Assembly (NCBI RefSeq): GCF_014645015.1
Contig: NZ_BMLC01000002.1
Location: forward strand, 620,001-684,000
DNA: 64,000 nt
Source of the DNA: Salinibacterium xinjiangense
GTDB taxonomy: Bacteria; Actinomycetota; Actinomycetes; Actinomycetales; Microbacteriaceae
Reading direction: 5' to 3'
This document shows positions 44,151-52,589 of the stretch, piece by piece. The notes below the pieces were generated by a model. That model did not search any database, had not been told where the DNA came from, and was given only the letters and a program-made list of their open reading frames with translations. Position numbers and translations under genes: made by a program. Position 1 is the first letter of the stretch; each line of letters begins with the position of its first letter.

Positions 44151-44729
44151 ATGTCAGTCACCCTGAACAAAGGCCAGAGCGTCTCTCTGGCTAAGACCTC
44201 CCCCACAAAGCTCTCCAGCGTGCGCATGGGGCTCGGATGGGATGCCATGAAAGTCCGTGGATTTTTCGGCGGCTACAAGGAGCAGGCGATCGACCTTGAC
44301 GCCTCGTGCTTAGTGTTCGACGCAGCCGGAAATCTCATCGATCAGGTGTGGTTCAAACAGCTCGCAAGTGCTGACGACGCGATTAAACACATGGGCGACA
44401 ACACCACGGGTGCGGGAGATGGTGACGACGAGTCCATAGTTGTGGCGCTTGAGTCGCTACAGCTGGCCGCCCATACCCTCGTTTTTGTGGTCAGCAGCTA
44501 CTCCGGCCAGTCCTTCAGCCAGATCGAGAATGCGTTCTGCCGTCTCGTGAACAGCAGCAACGAGGCGGAGCTTGCGCGCTTCGACCTTTCTGGTTCGGGC
44601 CCGCACACCGCTCAGGTTATGGCCAAGCTCGCCCGCAGCGGCGATTCGTGGGAGATGACTGCCATCGGCACCAAGACCGACGGCCGGAGCATCCGCGACC
44701 TTGTTTCCGCCGCCGCCGCAGCACTCTAG
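44151..44729 (+). CDS. TerD-family protein, copy 1
   Basis: The 192-residue protein starts SVTLNKGQSVSLAKTSP, the usual TerD start, and has IDLDASCLVFD and the calcium-binding loop GDNTTGAGDGDDESI. It also has an insertion (KVRGFFGGYKEQ) absent from the two copies that follow, so it is the most diverged. TerD proteins bind Ca2+ and coat or sense membranes in tellurite and stress response. The ribosome site is GAAAGG before ATAAATATG. Confidence 0.9.
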   Translation: MSVTLNKGQSVSLAKTSPTKLSSVRMGLGWDAMKVRGFFGGYKEQAIDLDASCLVFDAAGNLIDQVWFKQLASADDAIKHMGDNTTGAGDGDDESIVVALESLQLAAHTLVFVVSSYSGQSFSQIENAFCRLVNSSNEAELARFDLSGSGPHTAQVMAKLARSGDSWEMTAIGTKTDGRSIRDLVSAAAAAL

Positions 44730-44765
44730 ACAGCACACGCTCCACACGAAAAGGAAGGCATCATC

Positions 44766-45344
44766 ATGACCGTGAGTCTCAGCAAGGGCGGAAGCGTTTC
44801 GCTCACAAAGGAGGCGGGTGCCTCGACGCTCTCTTCCCTCACCGTGGGTCTCGGGTGGGATAAGTCGCAGGGCTTCGCCCATGATCTCGACCTATCGGCA
44901 GTGCTTGCCGGGTCGAGCGGTAAAGTCGCGTCCGAGACCGATTTGGTGTTTTACGGCGCCGTTACGCACGTGAGCGGATCAGTGCGCCACGGTGGCGACA
45001 ATCGCACGGGCGAAGGGGACGGTGACGACGAGCGGATTGTCGTCGATCTCACAACGGTTCCCGCCTCCGTGCACTCGATCGTATTCATCGCTTCAATCGA
45101 TAAGGCCATCGAGCGCGGGCAGTCGTTCGGATCGGTCACCGCGGCCTACATCCGCGTGGTCAATAATGCCGACAACCGCGAGCTCGCGCGCTTCGACCTC
45201 ACCGACGGCGCCTCATCCGATATCGCATTGAGCTTCGGCGAGGTGTACCGCGACGGCGGCGACTGGAAGTTCCAGGCCATCGGCGACGGCTACTCCACCG
45301 GTCTCGCTGGTGTGCTTGGCGCCTATGGCATCGACGCTGCGTAG
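44766..45344 (+). CDS. TerD-family protein, copy 2
   Basis: This 192-residue protein has TVSLSKGGSVSLTKEAGAS, GLGWDKSQGF and the metal loop GDNRTGEGDGDDERI. The first acidic motif is LDLSAVLAG, lacking the usual DLDAS aspartate, so one of the two calcium sites may be altered. AAAGGAAGG precedes the ATG. It lies 36 bp after the first TerD gene. Confidence 0.9.
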   Translation: MTVSLSKGGSVSLTKEAGASTLSSLTVGLGWDKSQGFAHDLDLSAVLAGSSGKVASETDLVFYGAVTHVSGSVRHGGDNRTGEGDGDDERIVVDLTTVPASVHSIVFIASIDKAIERGQSFGSVTAAYIRVVNNADNRELARFDLTDGASSDIALSFGEVYRDGGDWKFQAIGDGYSTGLAGVLGAYGIDAA

Positions 45345-45383
45345 CACCAATTCATAAAGAATTCATAGAGAAAAGGAAAATAT

Positions 45384-45968
45384 ATGTCTGTCAGCCTCAA
45401 CAAAGGCGGAAGCGTCTCCCTCACCAAGGAGGCCGGCGCCTCGCGGCTCACCTCGATCACGGTCGGCCTCGGATGGGACCCGCGCGAGGGCTTCGGCGCC
45501 GACTTCGACCTCGATGCCTCTGCCATCATTCTCGGGAAGAACGCCATGGCGCTCTCCGACGACGACCTCGTGTTTTACAACGCGCTCAAGAGCCCAACGG
45601 GCGCCGTTACACACACCGGTGACAGCCGCGACGGCCGGCTTCCCGGCGACGACGAGTCGCTCATCGTTGAACTCGACCTCGTGCCGGAGGCCGGCCACGC
45701 GATCGTCTTCATCGTGAGCATCCACGACGCCCGCTCGCGCGGCCAGTCGTTCGGTGTCGTCGACAACGCGTTTATCCGCGTCGTCAACAATGCCGACGGC
45801 CGTGAACTTGCCCGCTTCGATCTGAGCGAGGGTGCCACGTCCGACACGGCGCTCACCTTCGGAGAGCTTTACCGTGACGGCGTGGAATGGAAATTCCGTG
45901 CCATTGGCGACGGGTTCCCGGAGGGCTTCGCAGCGGCGCTGCACAGCTACGGCATCAACGTCGGTTGA
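45384..45968 (+). CDS. TerD-family protein, copy 3
   Basis: At 194 residues it is the most canonical of the three: SVSLNKGGSVSLTKEAGAS, DFDLDASAIILG and GDSRDGRLPGDDESL, which are both metal-binding elements. It shares most of its sequence with copy 2, pointing to tandem duplication. AAAAGGAAAATAT precedes the ATG. The DUF475 membrane gene begins six bases after its stop. Confidence 0.92.
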   Translation: MSVSLNKGGSVSLTKEAGASRLTSITVGLGWDPREGFGADFDLDASAIILGKNAMALSDDDLVFYNALKSPTGAVTHTGDSRDGRLPGDDESLIVELDLVPEAGHAIVFIVSIHDARSRGQSFGVVDNAFIRVVNNADGRELARFDLSEGATSDTALTFGELYRDGVEWKFRAIGDGFPEGFAAALHSYGINVG

Positions 45969-45974
45969 CACTCA

Positions 45975-47066
45975 GTGATCCTTCGCACCTTCGGCTGGTC
46001 TTTCGGGATCACCGCGCTTGGCGCAGTCCTTGGGTTCCTCTACGGAGGACCTATAGGGCTTAGCCTCGTTCTAATTCTCATAGTCCTCGAGATCTCGCTC
46101 TCGTTCGACAACGCTGTGGTAAACGCCACGGTTCTCGAGCGAATGAATGCATACTGGCAGCGCCTCTTCCTGACGGTCGGCGTCGTCATCGCCGTGTTTG
46201 GCATGCGGCTCGTGTTCCCGCTCGTCGTCGTCGGGGTCAGCGCGAGCTTGTCACCATGGGACGCGGTCTCGCTCGCGCTCAACAAGGGCGACATCAAGGA
46301 GCCCGGCAGTTATGCGTACGTGCTGCACGAGGCGCACCCGGCGATCGCGGCCTTCGGTGGTATTTTCCTGCTCATGCTCTTCCTGAACTTCGTGTTCGAG
46401 GAGCGTGACGTGCGCTGGCTGCGGTGGATCGAAAGGCCTCTCGAGCGCATCGGGCGCCTGGACTATGCGGCGGTCGTCGTGGCGCTTCTCGTCCTCGCAC
46501 TCTCCGCGCAGTTCCTCGCGTCTGAGGAAAACCGGGGGACCGTGCTCTTCGCGGGAGTCATCGGGCTGGGCTCCTACCTGCTCATCAGCGCGCTTGGCAG
46601 CATTTTCGAGAAGTCACAAGGGGACGGTGAGGCTGACGGTGACTCGCCGGTGCCGTCCGGCAACAACCAAGTGGCTAAGGTCGCCGGTCGTGCTGCGTTC
46701 TTTCTTTTCCTTTACCTTGAGGTGCTCGACGCGTCGTTCTCGTTCGACGGGGTTATTGGGGCGTTTGCGATCACGTCAGACCCGGTCATTATCGCGATCG
46801 GCCTCGGCGTCGGCGCGTTCTACATCAGGTCGTTCACGATCTTCCTGGTACGGAAAGGGACGCTGCGCGAATTCGTCTACCTCGAACATGGTGCGCTGTG
46901 GGCGGTGGGTGCGCTTGCGGTGATTCTGCTCATCACGATCCGCTGGGAGGTACCCGAACTCGTCACGGGCCTCTTCGGTGTGGGCTTCATCGCCGCCGGG
47001 TGGATCTCGAGTGTCGTGCACACTCGCACGAAGCAAGTTCGCGGCGAAGCCGAGCTCGTGGGCTGA
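45975..47066 (+). CDS. DUF475/TerC-related integral membrane protein
   Basis: This 363-residue protein has eight or nine TM segments and the TerC-like acidic helices VLEISLSFDNAVVNATVL and LEVLDASFSFDGVIGAFAIT. It also has the DUF475 insertion. It is the membrane partner usually found beside TerD genes and may move or sense a metal ion. GTG start; the CitE-like gene starts two bases after its stop. It is not closely similar to the TerC at 24562, so the window has two distinct TerC branches. Confidence 0.88.
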   Translation: MILRTFGWSFGITALGAVLGFLYGGPIGLSLVLILIVLEISLSFDNAVVNATVLERMNAYWQRLFLTVGVVIAVFGMRLVFPLVVVGVSASLSPWDAVSLALNKGDIKEPGSYAYVLHEAHPAIAAFGGIFLLMLFLNFVFEERDVRWLRWIERPLERIGRLDYAAVVVALLVLALSAQFLASEENRGTVLFAGVIGLGSYLLISALGSIFEKSQGDGEADGDSPVPSGNNQVAKVAGRAAFFLFLYLEVLDASFSFDGVIGAFAITSDPVIIAIGLGVGAFYIRSFTIFLVRKGTLREFVYLEHGALWAVGALAVILLITIRWEVPELVTGLFGVGFIAAGWISSVVHTRTKQVRGEAELVG

Positions 47067-47067
47067 G

Positions 47068-48246
47068 GTGCGTCATTTCAATCACCTGGCCGACACCGCT
47101 CGCGATGTCCTCTTCGGCCACCAGCCGCAGCACATCGCGAGCGATGTAACGGCCGTCGAACTGGGATCGTGGCTGGGCGCCACGTTATATCTCCCCGCTG
47201 CGCGACCAGCGGTAGTTGACGACCTCGCGCGCCAGCGCGCGCGGGGCGTATTCGCAGCGGTCATTGACTTCGAGGACTCGATGACTGACTCCGACGCCCT
47301 CTACGCCCGCCCGCGTGCGGCGCGGTTGCTCGCAGATCTCGCCGCGAGCAAGCACGAACTTCCGCTAGTCTTCCTGCGCCTGCGCAATCCGTCCGACATC
47401 GCGGGCGCGCTCGGGCTCGCCGACGCGGTGCCACAGCAGCTCGCGGGTTTCGCATTCCCCAAGTTCGATCCGGCGACCAACGGCGCCGCGTGGCTTGGGG
47501 AGCTCTCAAATGCCTCCGCTATCGCTGGGCGCCGATTAGTCGGCATGCCGATCCTTGAGTCGACGGCGCTCGCTCACATCGAGACGCGGCGCGAGTTTCT
47601 GCTGTCGATAGCGCGGATGCTCGCCCGCGAGCGCGACTCGATCGCGTGCATCCGTGTTGGGGTTGCTGATATTGCGGGAGTGTTTGGGCTGCGTCGGTCA
47701 CCGGACACCACGATCTACGACATAAAGGTCGTGGCTGACGTCATCGGTGACGTGGTCAATACCTTCGCGCGTCCGGCGTCTGGGGCTATCCCGGTCTCGG
47801 GCCCAGTGTGGGAGTATTTTGCGAAGGCGGAGCGCGTGCTCAAACCGCGCCTGAGAGTCACACCCTTCCTCGATCACCACGCCACGGGTATCCGTGAGTC
47901 GATGATGCGGTCGGGTCTCGATGCCCTGCTCTCCGAGATCGCGATGGACCGCCTGAACGGCCTGTGGGGCAAGACCGTGATCCACCCAAGCCACGTCGGT
48001 GTCGTACACGCGTTCTCGGTTGTCAGCCACGAAGAGCACCAAGACGCCATGTCGATTATCGAGCGTGAGAGCGATGGGGGGGTGCTCGCCTCTCCTGCCG
48101 GCAACAAGATGAACGAGGTGCGGCCACACATGGCGTGGGCGCGTGGCATTCTGCAGCGCGCGCGAGTATTCGGGGTGCTGCGGCCGGCGGTCGATTTTGT
48201 TGACCTCCTCATGGAGGCCGACGAGCTGACCGTGGCACAGCTATGA
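47068..48246 (+). CDS. CitE/HpcH-like TIM-barrel lyase of the Ter biosynthetic module
   Basis: The 392-residue protein starts HFNHLADTARDVLF and has the CitE metal site region VFAAVIDFEDSMTDSD and FAFPKFDPATNG. It also has GVADIAGVFGLRR and WGKTVIHPSHVGVVHA, typical of CitE-like aldolase/lyase enzymes. In Ter gene clusters, this enzyme is found with phosphoribosyltransferases and a HAD phosphatase and is thought to help make a nucleoside-like metabolite. The GTG start fits the spacing; the stop overlaps the next ATG. Confidence 0.85.
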   Translation: MRHFNHLADTARDVLFGHQPQHIASDVTAVELGSWLGATLYLPAARPAVVDDLARQRARGVFAAVIDFEDSMTDSDALYARPRAARLLADLAASKHELPLVFLRLRNPSDIAGALGLADAVPQQLAGFAFPKFDPATNGAAWLGELSNASAIAGRRLVGMPILESTALAHIETRREFLLSIARMLARERDSIACIRVGVADIAGVFGLRRSPDTTIYDIKVVADVIGDVVNTFARPASGAIPVSGPVWEYFAKAERVLKPRLRVTPFLDHHATGIRESMMRSGLDALLSEIAMDRLNGLWGKTVIHPSHVGVVHAFSVVSHEEHQDAMSIIERESDGGVLASPAGNKMNEVRPHMAWARGILQRARVFGVLRPAVDFVDLLMEADELTVAQL

Positions 48247-50540
48247 CTACGTGGCCGGGAGCGTGGATAGCGGAGCGCGCCGAAGTTCGCTACTCGGGAG
48301 TGTCGACGGCGGTCGACGCGGTCGACGTGCGGTCTCTCGCTGGACTTGCACTACGACGCAACCAAAAGCGGCTTCTGCTCATCGTATCGACGGTGCTCGG
48401 CAAGCACATCCCCGCGGCTCCCGTTGATGTGACCGGCGCTGCCCACCGGCTCGGCGCCGCCGTCGAGGCCCTCGGCTTACCCAGCCCCGTGCTCGTGATC
48501 GGGTTCGCGGAGACCGCCACTGCGCTGGGCTATGGTGTCTCGGAGATGCTTGGTGACGCGCACTATGCTCACAGCACGCGCGCCCCGTCGCGTGCCCCAC
48601 TCGTCTCGTTCGTTGAGGAGCACTCGCACGCGACCGTCCACCACCTCGCCCCCACTGACCCTTCCATCGTGCGGGCAGCGCGCTCGATCGTGCTTGTCGA
48701 CGACGAGATCTCGACGGGGCGCACGTCGATGAACATCATCCGCAGCCTCATGGGTGTGGCCGACTGCCGCAGGTTCGTGATTGCGTGTCTTCTTGACTCC
48801 CGACCCGCACGGGAGCGTGGCACCATGAAGCGCGAGGCCGCTGAGCTTAGAGTCGACCTCACCCTCCTGGCGCTTGGCGAGGTCGCGCTTGAGATACCGG
48901 GCAGCGCTGCGGGGGCGCTCAAGCCATGGCTGGAGCACAGCTTCGCTGCCGAGCTAGCCGCAGGCGGCTCGCTCGAGACGGTTCCGGTGGTGTGGCCGGC
49001 GGGCGCGGTGCTCGACGGACAGGATGGATTCTCGCGAGCAGACCGCGACCGCGCGACGAAGGCCGCACGCGGCATCGCTGCGGGTATTCACACGCTCCTT
49101 GAGGGTTCGCCGAGCGTGCTCGTCATCGGTATCGAGGAGTTCATGGCCGTACCGCATGCAGTCGCTAGTGCTCTCGCTGTTTCTGGCCTCAACGCGCGCG
49201 TGAGCTCGACGACACGCTCGCCCGCTGCCGCGATCGATGAGGACGGCTACGCTATCCGCTCTGTGATCGAGTTCGCGGGCGATGCCGACCAGGGCGACTA
49301 CCCGCGCTTCCTCTATAACGTGCGGGCGGCCGAGTATGACGTCATCGTCGTGGTTGCTCCGAGGCGGGGGCCGTTCGCGGCGTCGCGGGCACTGCTCAAA
49401 TCCCTCGCTGAGGGGAGCCGTGTGCTGTCGGTGCAGATCACGTCGCCCGTCCCGCTCGAAGGCCCACACTTCTCTAGTTACCCAGCCCGCGACGTACGGT
49501 GGCTGCTCACCGATGTGACCGATTCGGTGCCGGAGTCGTCGGGCGTGGAGCGCGAGCTCGCGATCCAGTCCACGCATCATTACTCTGAGTCGCTGCCCAT
49601 CGAGTACACACCCGACGCCGAGTACCTCGCACTTTTCGACGCGGCGCTTGAGACCCGGTCGCGCACAGTCGCGGTCGCCGTGGCCCGCCTCGGCGAGCAG
49701 TTGCTGGTGGCGCGTGGCGAATCACTCGTGCTGATCTCCCTCGCGCGGGCTGGCACCCCTGCGGGCGTGCTTGTGCGCCGCTGGCTTGCGGCAGCGCACG
49801 GCCTCGATGTCGCGCACTACACGATGTCAATCATTCTCGACCGGGGTCTCGACCCCGTCGCCCTCGACTACCTGCGCGCCCACCACGAGCCTGCGGGTAT
49901 CGCGTTCGTGGACGGCTGGACGGGCAAGGGCTCGATCAGTTCCGAACTGCGGCGGTCGCTCGCCGGCCTTGGTGCGCGCGCGCAGGGGTTCGGGCCTGAC
50001 CTCGGAGTGCTCGCTGACCCAGCGTCGACGGCGACATGGGCGGGCACGCACGCCGATGTCCTCATCCCCTCGGCATGCCTCAACTCGACAGTCTCCGGCC
50101 TCATCTCTCGCACTGCTCACAGTTCGAAGTTCATCCCGGAGGGGTGCTTCCACGGTGCCAGGTTCTACGCGGAGAGGGCGCGCGAAGATCGGTCGCGTGA
50201 CTTCCTCGACTCGGTCACCGCATGGTTCAGCGACATTGCGCCCGAGGAACTTGTGGTGCCCGCGCGCATCGCCGGATCACGGGATCTCGTGATGGCAGAA
50301 CTCACACGCCTCCGGGAGCGCTATTCGGTGGACCGAGACGCACTCATCAAACCCGGTGTGTGCGAGGCAACGCGCGTGTTGCTGCGGCGCGTGCCCGAGC
50401 TTCTGGTCGTGCGCGAGGCGGGGCTGCCGGATGCCGTCCATCTCGAACTTCTCGCTGCCATGCGTGGCACCCCCGTAGTCGTCGACCCCGACTCGCTGTT
50501 CTCCGCCGTGGGCATCATCCGCTCGTTACGGACGAAGTGA
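48243..50540 (+). CDS. Phosphoribosyltransferase-TRSP fused to StiP-type domain
   Basis: The 765-residue protein combines two proteins usually encoded separately in Ter clusters. The N-terminal half has LGKHIPAAP (about residue 52) and the PRPP loop IVLVDDEISTGRTSMN (149-164), the PRTase signature of the TRSP family. The C-terminal half, from about residue 430, has HYSESLPIEYTP, LISLARAGTPAGVLVRRWL and FVDGWTGKGSI, typical of the StiP family (annotated as cysteine protease but PRTase-like). It probably attaches a ribosyl phosphate in synthesis of the Ter-linked metabolite. It overlaps both neighbours by ATGA/GTGA. Confidence 0.85.
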   Translation: MTTWPGAWIAERAEVRYSGVSTAVDAVDVRSLAGLALRRNQKRLLLIVSTVLGKHIPAAPVDVTGAAHRLGAAVEALGLPSPVLVIGFAETATALGYGVSEMLGDAHYAHSTRAPSRAPLVSFVEEHSHATVHHLAPTDPSIVRAARSIVLVDDEISTGRTSMNIIRSLMGVADCRRFVIACLLDSRPARERGTMKREAAELRVDLTLLALGEVALEIPGSAAGALKPWLEHSFAAELAAGGSLETVPVVWPAGAVLDGQDGFSRADRDRATKAARGIAAGIHTLLEGSPSVLVIGIEEFMAVPHAVASALAVSGLNARVSSTTRSPAAAIDEDGYAIRSVIEFAGDADQGDYPRFLYNVRAAEYDVIVVVAPRRGPFAASRALLKSLAEGSRVLSVQITSPVPLEGPHFSSYPARDVRWLLTDVTDSVPESSGVERELAIQSTHHYSESLPIEYTPDAEYLALFDAALETRSRTVAVAVARLGEQLLVARGESLVLISLARAGTPAGVLVRRWLAAAHGLDVAHYTMSIILDRGLDPVALDYLRAHHEPAGIAFVDGWTGKGSISSELRRSLAGLGARAQGFGPDLGVLADPASTATWAGTHADVLIPSACLNSTVSGLISRTAHSSKFIPEGCFHGARFYAERAREDRSRDFLDSVTAWFSDIAPEELVVPARIAGSRDLVMAELTRLRERYSVDRDALIKPGVCEATRVLLRRVPELLVVREAGLPDAVHLELLAAMRGTPVVVDPDSLFSAVGIIRSLRTK

Positions 50541-51325
50541 GCACACCCGGCGGCGGTGTCGCCTTCCTCGACATCGACAACACTCTCGTCTTCGCCGAGC
50601 GCGAGTTCGGCCAGGGCACGGGCCCGCGCACGTGCGTTGACAGCACCGCAGAGCGCCGGGTCGCGTTTGCGACTGACCAGACTCTCAAGCTGCTCGTTCA
50701 ACTTGGTGATGCTGTCGTGCCGACTACCGCGCGCAGTGCTGAGCAGCTTGCGCGTATGACCCTGTTCAGCACAATGCCGTCCGTGGCGATCATCGCTGCA
50801 GGCGCCACCGTGCTCGTCGACGGCGTCGCCGATATCGAGTGGCGGCGCATCCTCAGTGCGAGCATCGCGCTGAGCGCCCCCGTCCATGACGTCGTCACAG
50901 GGCTCAACGTTCGCGCGCGCTCGGTGTCGGTGCGAGAGGGCCTGCTCATCGTTCTCACCTACGACGCGGCGCAGACTGCTGCCCATGACGCGGTGCAACT
51001 CGCGGAGTCTGCGCGCGAGCAACGGTGGACGGCGCGCACGGACGGGCGGCGGACCTATCTACACCCCGACGCGCTCTCGAAGGCCGCGGCGGCTGAGTAT
51101 GTGGCGCGACTCTGGTCCGCCACGACCACGGCGGCCGCCGGCGACTCGGCGCTTGACCTCGGCCTGCTTGAGTGGGCGGACTACGCGATAGCGCCCGCGG
51201 GGTCGTGGGCGGCATCCGTTGGACGCCCCGGAATCGACGTAACGCGCCAACAGGGCCCGAGGGCTGCGGAGGAGATTTGCGCGCGCATCCTGCTCGCACT
51301 GGCCGCACAACGCAAAGGGAAGTAG
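50537..51325 (+). CDS. HAD-family phosphatase of the Ter module
   Basis: The 262-residue protein has HAD motif I FLDIDNTLVF (D12, D14, T16), a threonine-containing motif II VPTTARS and a later GDSALDLGLLEWAD (motif IV). This is the Cof/sucrose-phosphatase-like HAD type with a cap domain. It probably removes a phosphate from the PRTase product. The GTG start at 50537 overlaps the previous TGA; a longer frame to 50222 is rejected because it reads the StiP gene out of frame. Confidence 0.85.
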   Translation: MSTPGGGVAFLDIDNTLVFAEREFGQGTGPRTCVDSTAERRVAFATDQTLKLLVQLGDAVVPTTARSAEQLARMTLFSTMPSVAIIAAGATVLVDGVADIEWRRILSASIALSAPVHDVVTGLNVRARSVSVREGLLIVLTYDAAQTAAHDAVQLAESAREQRWTARTDGRRTYLHPDALSKAAAAEYVARLWSATTTAAAGDSALDLGLLEWADYAIAPAGSWAASVGRPGIDVTRQQGPRAAEEICARILLALAAQRKGK

Positions 51326-51330
51326 GAGCG

Positions 51331-52395
51331 ATGCAGGCATTGTGGGATCTTGGTGGGCGGAGCATCCTCTTCATCGTGCTCTCCGGTGCGTTGTTTGGAG
51401 CCACCGCCGGTTATGCGCTGGCGACCTATGGTCGGCTACCACGGAGCGTGGCGATCGCCGTCGGCGCGGTCTTCTCAATATTCGGGGTCGTGATCCTCAG
51501 CATCGTGGTGCTCGTTCGGCGCTTCGGCCGACACTCTGAGCATCCCGTGGGTGAACGTGCTGACATGGCGCCCGCGAGCGAAACACTGACAGGCTACGAA
51601 GGATTCGACGACTGGTCGAGCGCGGCGTCGTCCGATGCCCTGGTCGGCGCCGAGACGATGAAAACCGACAACAGTTGGGGCTTCGATTCGTGGGACACCG
51701 TGCAGCCTCCGATCCTTGCCACACCCAACGCTGCGAGCTCGTCGGCTGCGCGCCGCACCATCACAGACCGGTTCTCGACGGCCTGGGGGCGCACGCCGCT
51801 CGGCCGCATTGCCGCTGGTCTGGGCTCCGTCGCCGGCGTGCTCGTAGTGGTGAGCATTTTTACGGGCTGGCTCTCAATCAACGCCGCCATCGTCCCGCGC
51901 TTCTGGGTCTACCCGATCGGCACGGGGCTCGACATCGCTCTGCTCGTAACGGCCGTCATCGTAGGCTCTGTGGTTGCCAGCGTTGCGATGCGCCCATTCT
52001 GCTCCCTCGCCGTGCTGCTGGCGTGGGTCGCCGACACGTGGCTCGTTCTCATGGCGTTGCTCGTCAGCAGCCGCGAGGCTGCCACCTACCTCCTCAACGA
52101 AATCGGCGCGCTGACCCTGTCTACGGGCGACCTGCTCAAGTCGGTCGGCATCGACACGTCTGCGGGGGTCGTCGAGCTGCCGCAGGGGGTCGACCTGTCG
52201 AGCGTGGGCGTGAGCGGAAGCTCAGTCGACCTTAGCGGCCTTGACCTCGGGCAAATTATCCCCGACATGTCCGTGACCATCGGGCCCGGTGTGTACCTGA
52301 TCATCGCCTTCGCAGTGCTCGCCAACGCGGCAGTCTTCGTCATTCTGAGAGCGGCAGACCATGCAGCACATGCCCCCCTCGGGGAGAACCTATGA
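51331..52395 (+). CDS. Multi-TM membrane protein with GFD-motif loop
   Basis: The 354-residue protein has two N-terminal TM segments (residues 9-30 and 38-60). A disordered loop of about 90 residues contains GYEGFDDW and WGFDSWD. Four or so further TM segments and a beta-like loop (SSVGVSGSSVDLSGLDLG) follow, then a last TM segment. No family is recognised. GYEGFD is shared exactly with the HRDC-like protein and GFD with the vWA tail, so this loop may be a docking site. AGTAGGAGCG precedes the ATG. It overlaps the next, truncated gene. Confidence 0.7.
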   Translation: MQALWDLGGRSILFIVLSGALFGATAGYALATYGRLPRSVAIAVGAVFSIFGVVILSIVVLVRRFGRHSEHPVGERADMAPASETLTGYEGFDDWSSAASSDALVGAETMKTDNSWGFDSWDTVQPPILATPNAASSSAARRTITDRFSTAWGRTPLGRIAAGLGSVAGVLVVVSIFTGWLSINAAIVPRFWVYPIGTGLDIALLVTAVIVGSVVASVAMRPFCSLAVLLAWVADTWLVLMALLVSSREAATYLLNEIGALTLSTGDLLKSVGIDTSAGVVELPQGVDLSSVGVSGSSVDLSGLDLGQIIPDMSVTIGPGVYLIIAFAVLANAAVFVILRAADHAAHAPLGENL

Positions 52396-52589
52396 TTTGC
52401 GAGCATTGCGCCGCCGCCATCGGCGACGATCTCTGGGCGCTGTGTTTGCGCCAGCCCGGAGGCGGAGTCCACACCGCTCCGGCACAACCTGAGCAAGCCT
52501 TCGACGGAGGGAGCACCGCCCCCGTGGAGCGAGCTCGCCGGCATTATCGTGCGCGAGATGGGCAAGCCTCTCGACCAGGCATTCGGTGA
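52392..52589 (+). pseudogene. Zinc-ribbon protein, truncated at island border
   Basis: MICEHCAAAIGDDLW is a zinc-ribbon start with one CxxC pair and a normal ATGA overlap with the previous gene. From about 52531 the DNA is the copied aldehyde-dehydrogenase segment read in the wrong frame, so only about 46 residues are native. The second Cys pair and any downstream domain are lost. The island operon therefore ends abruptly here. Confidence 0.7.
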
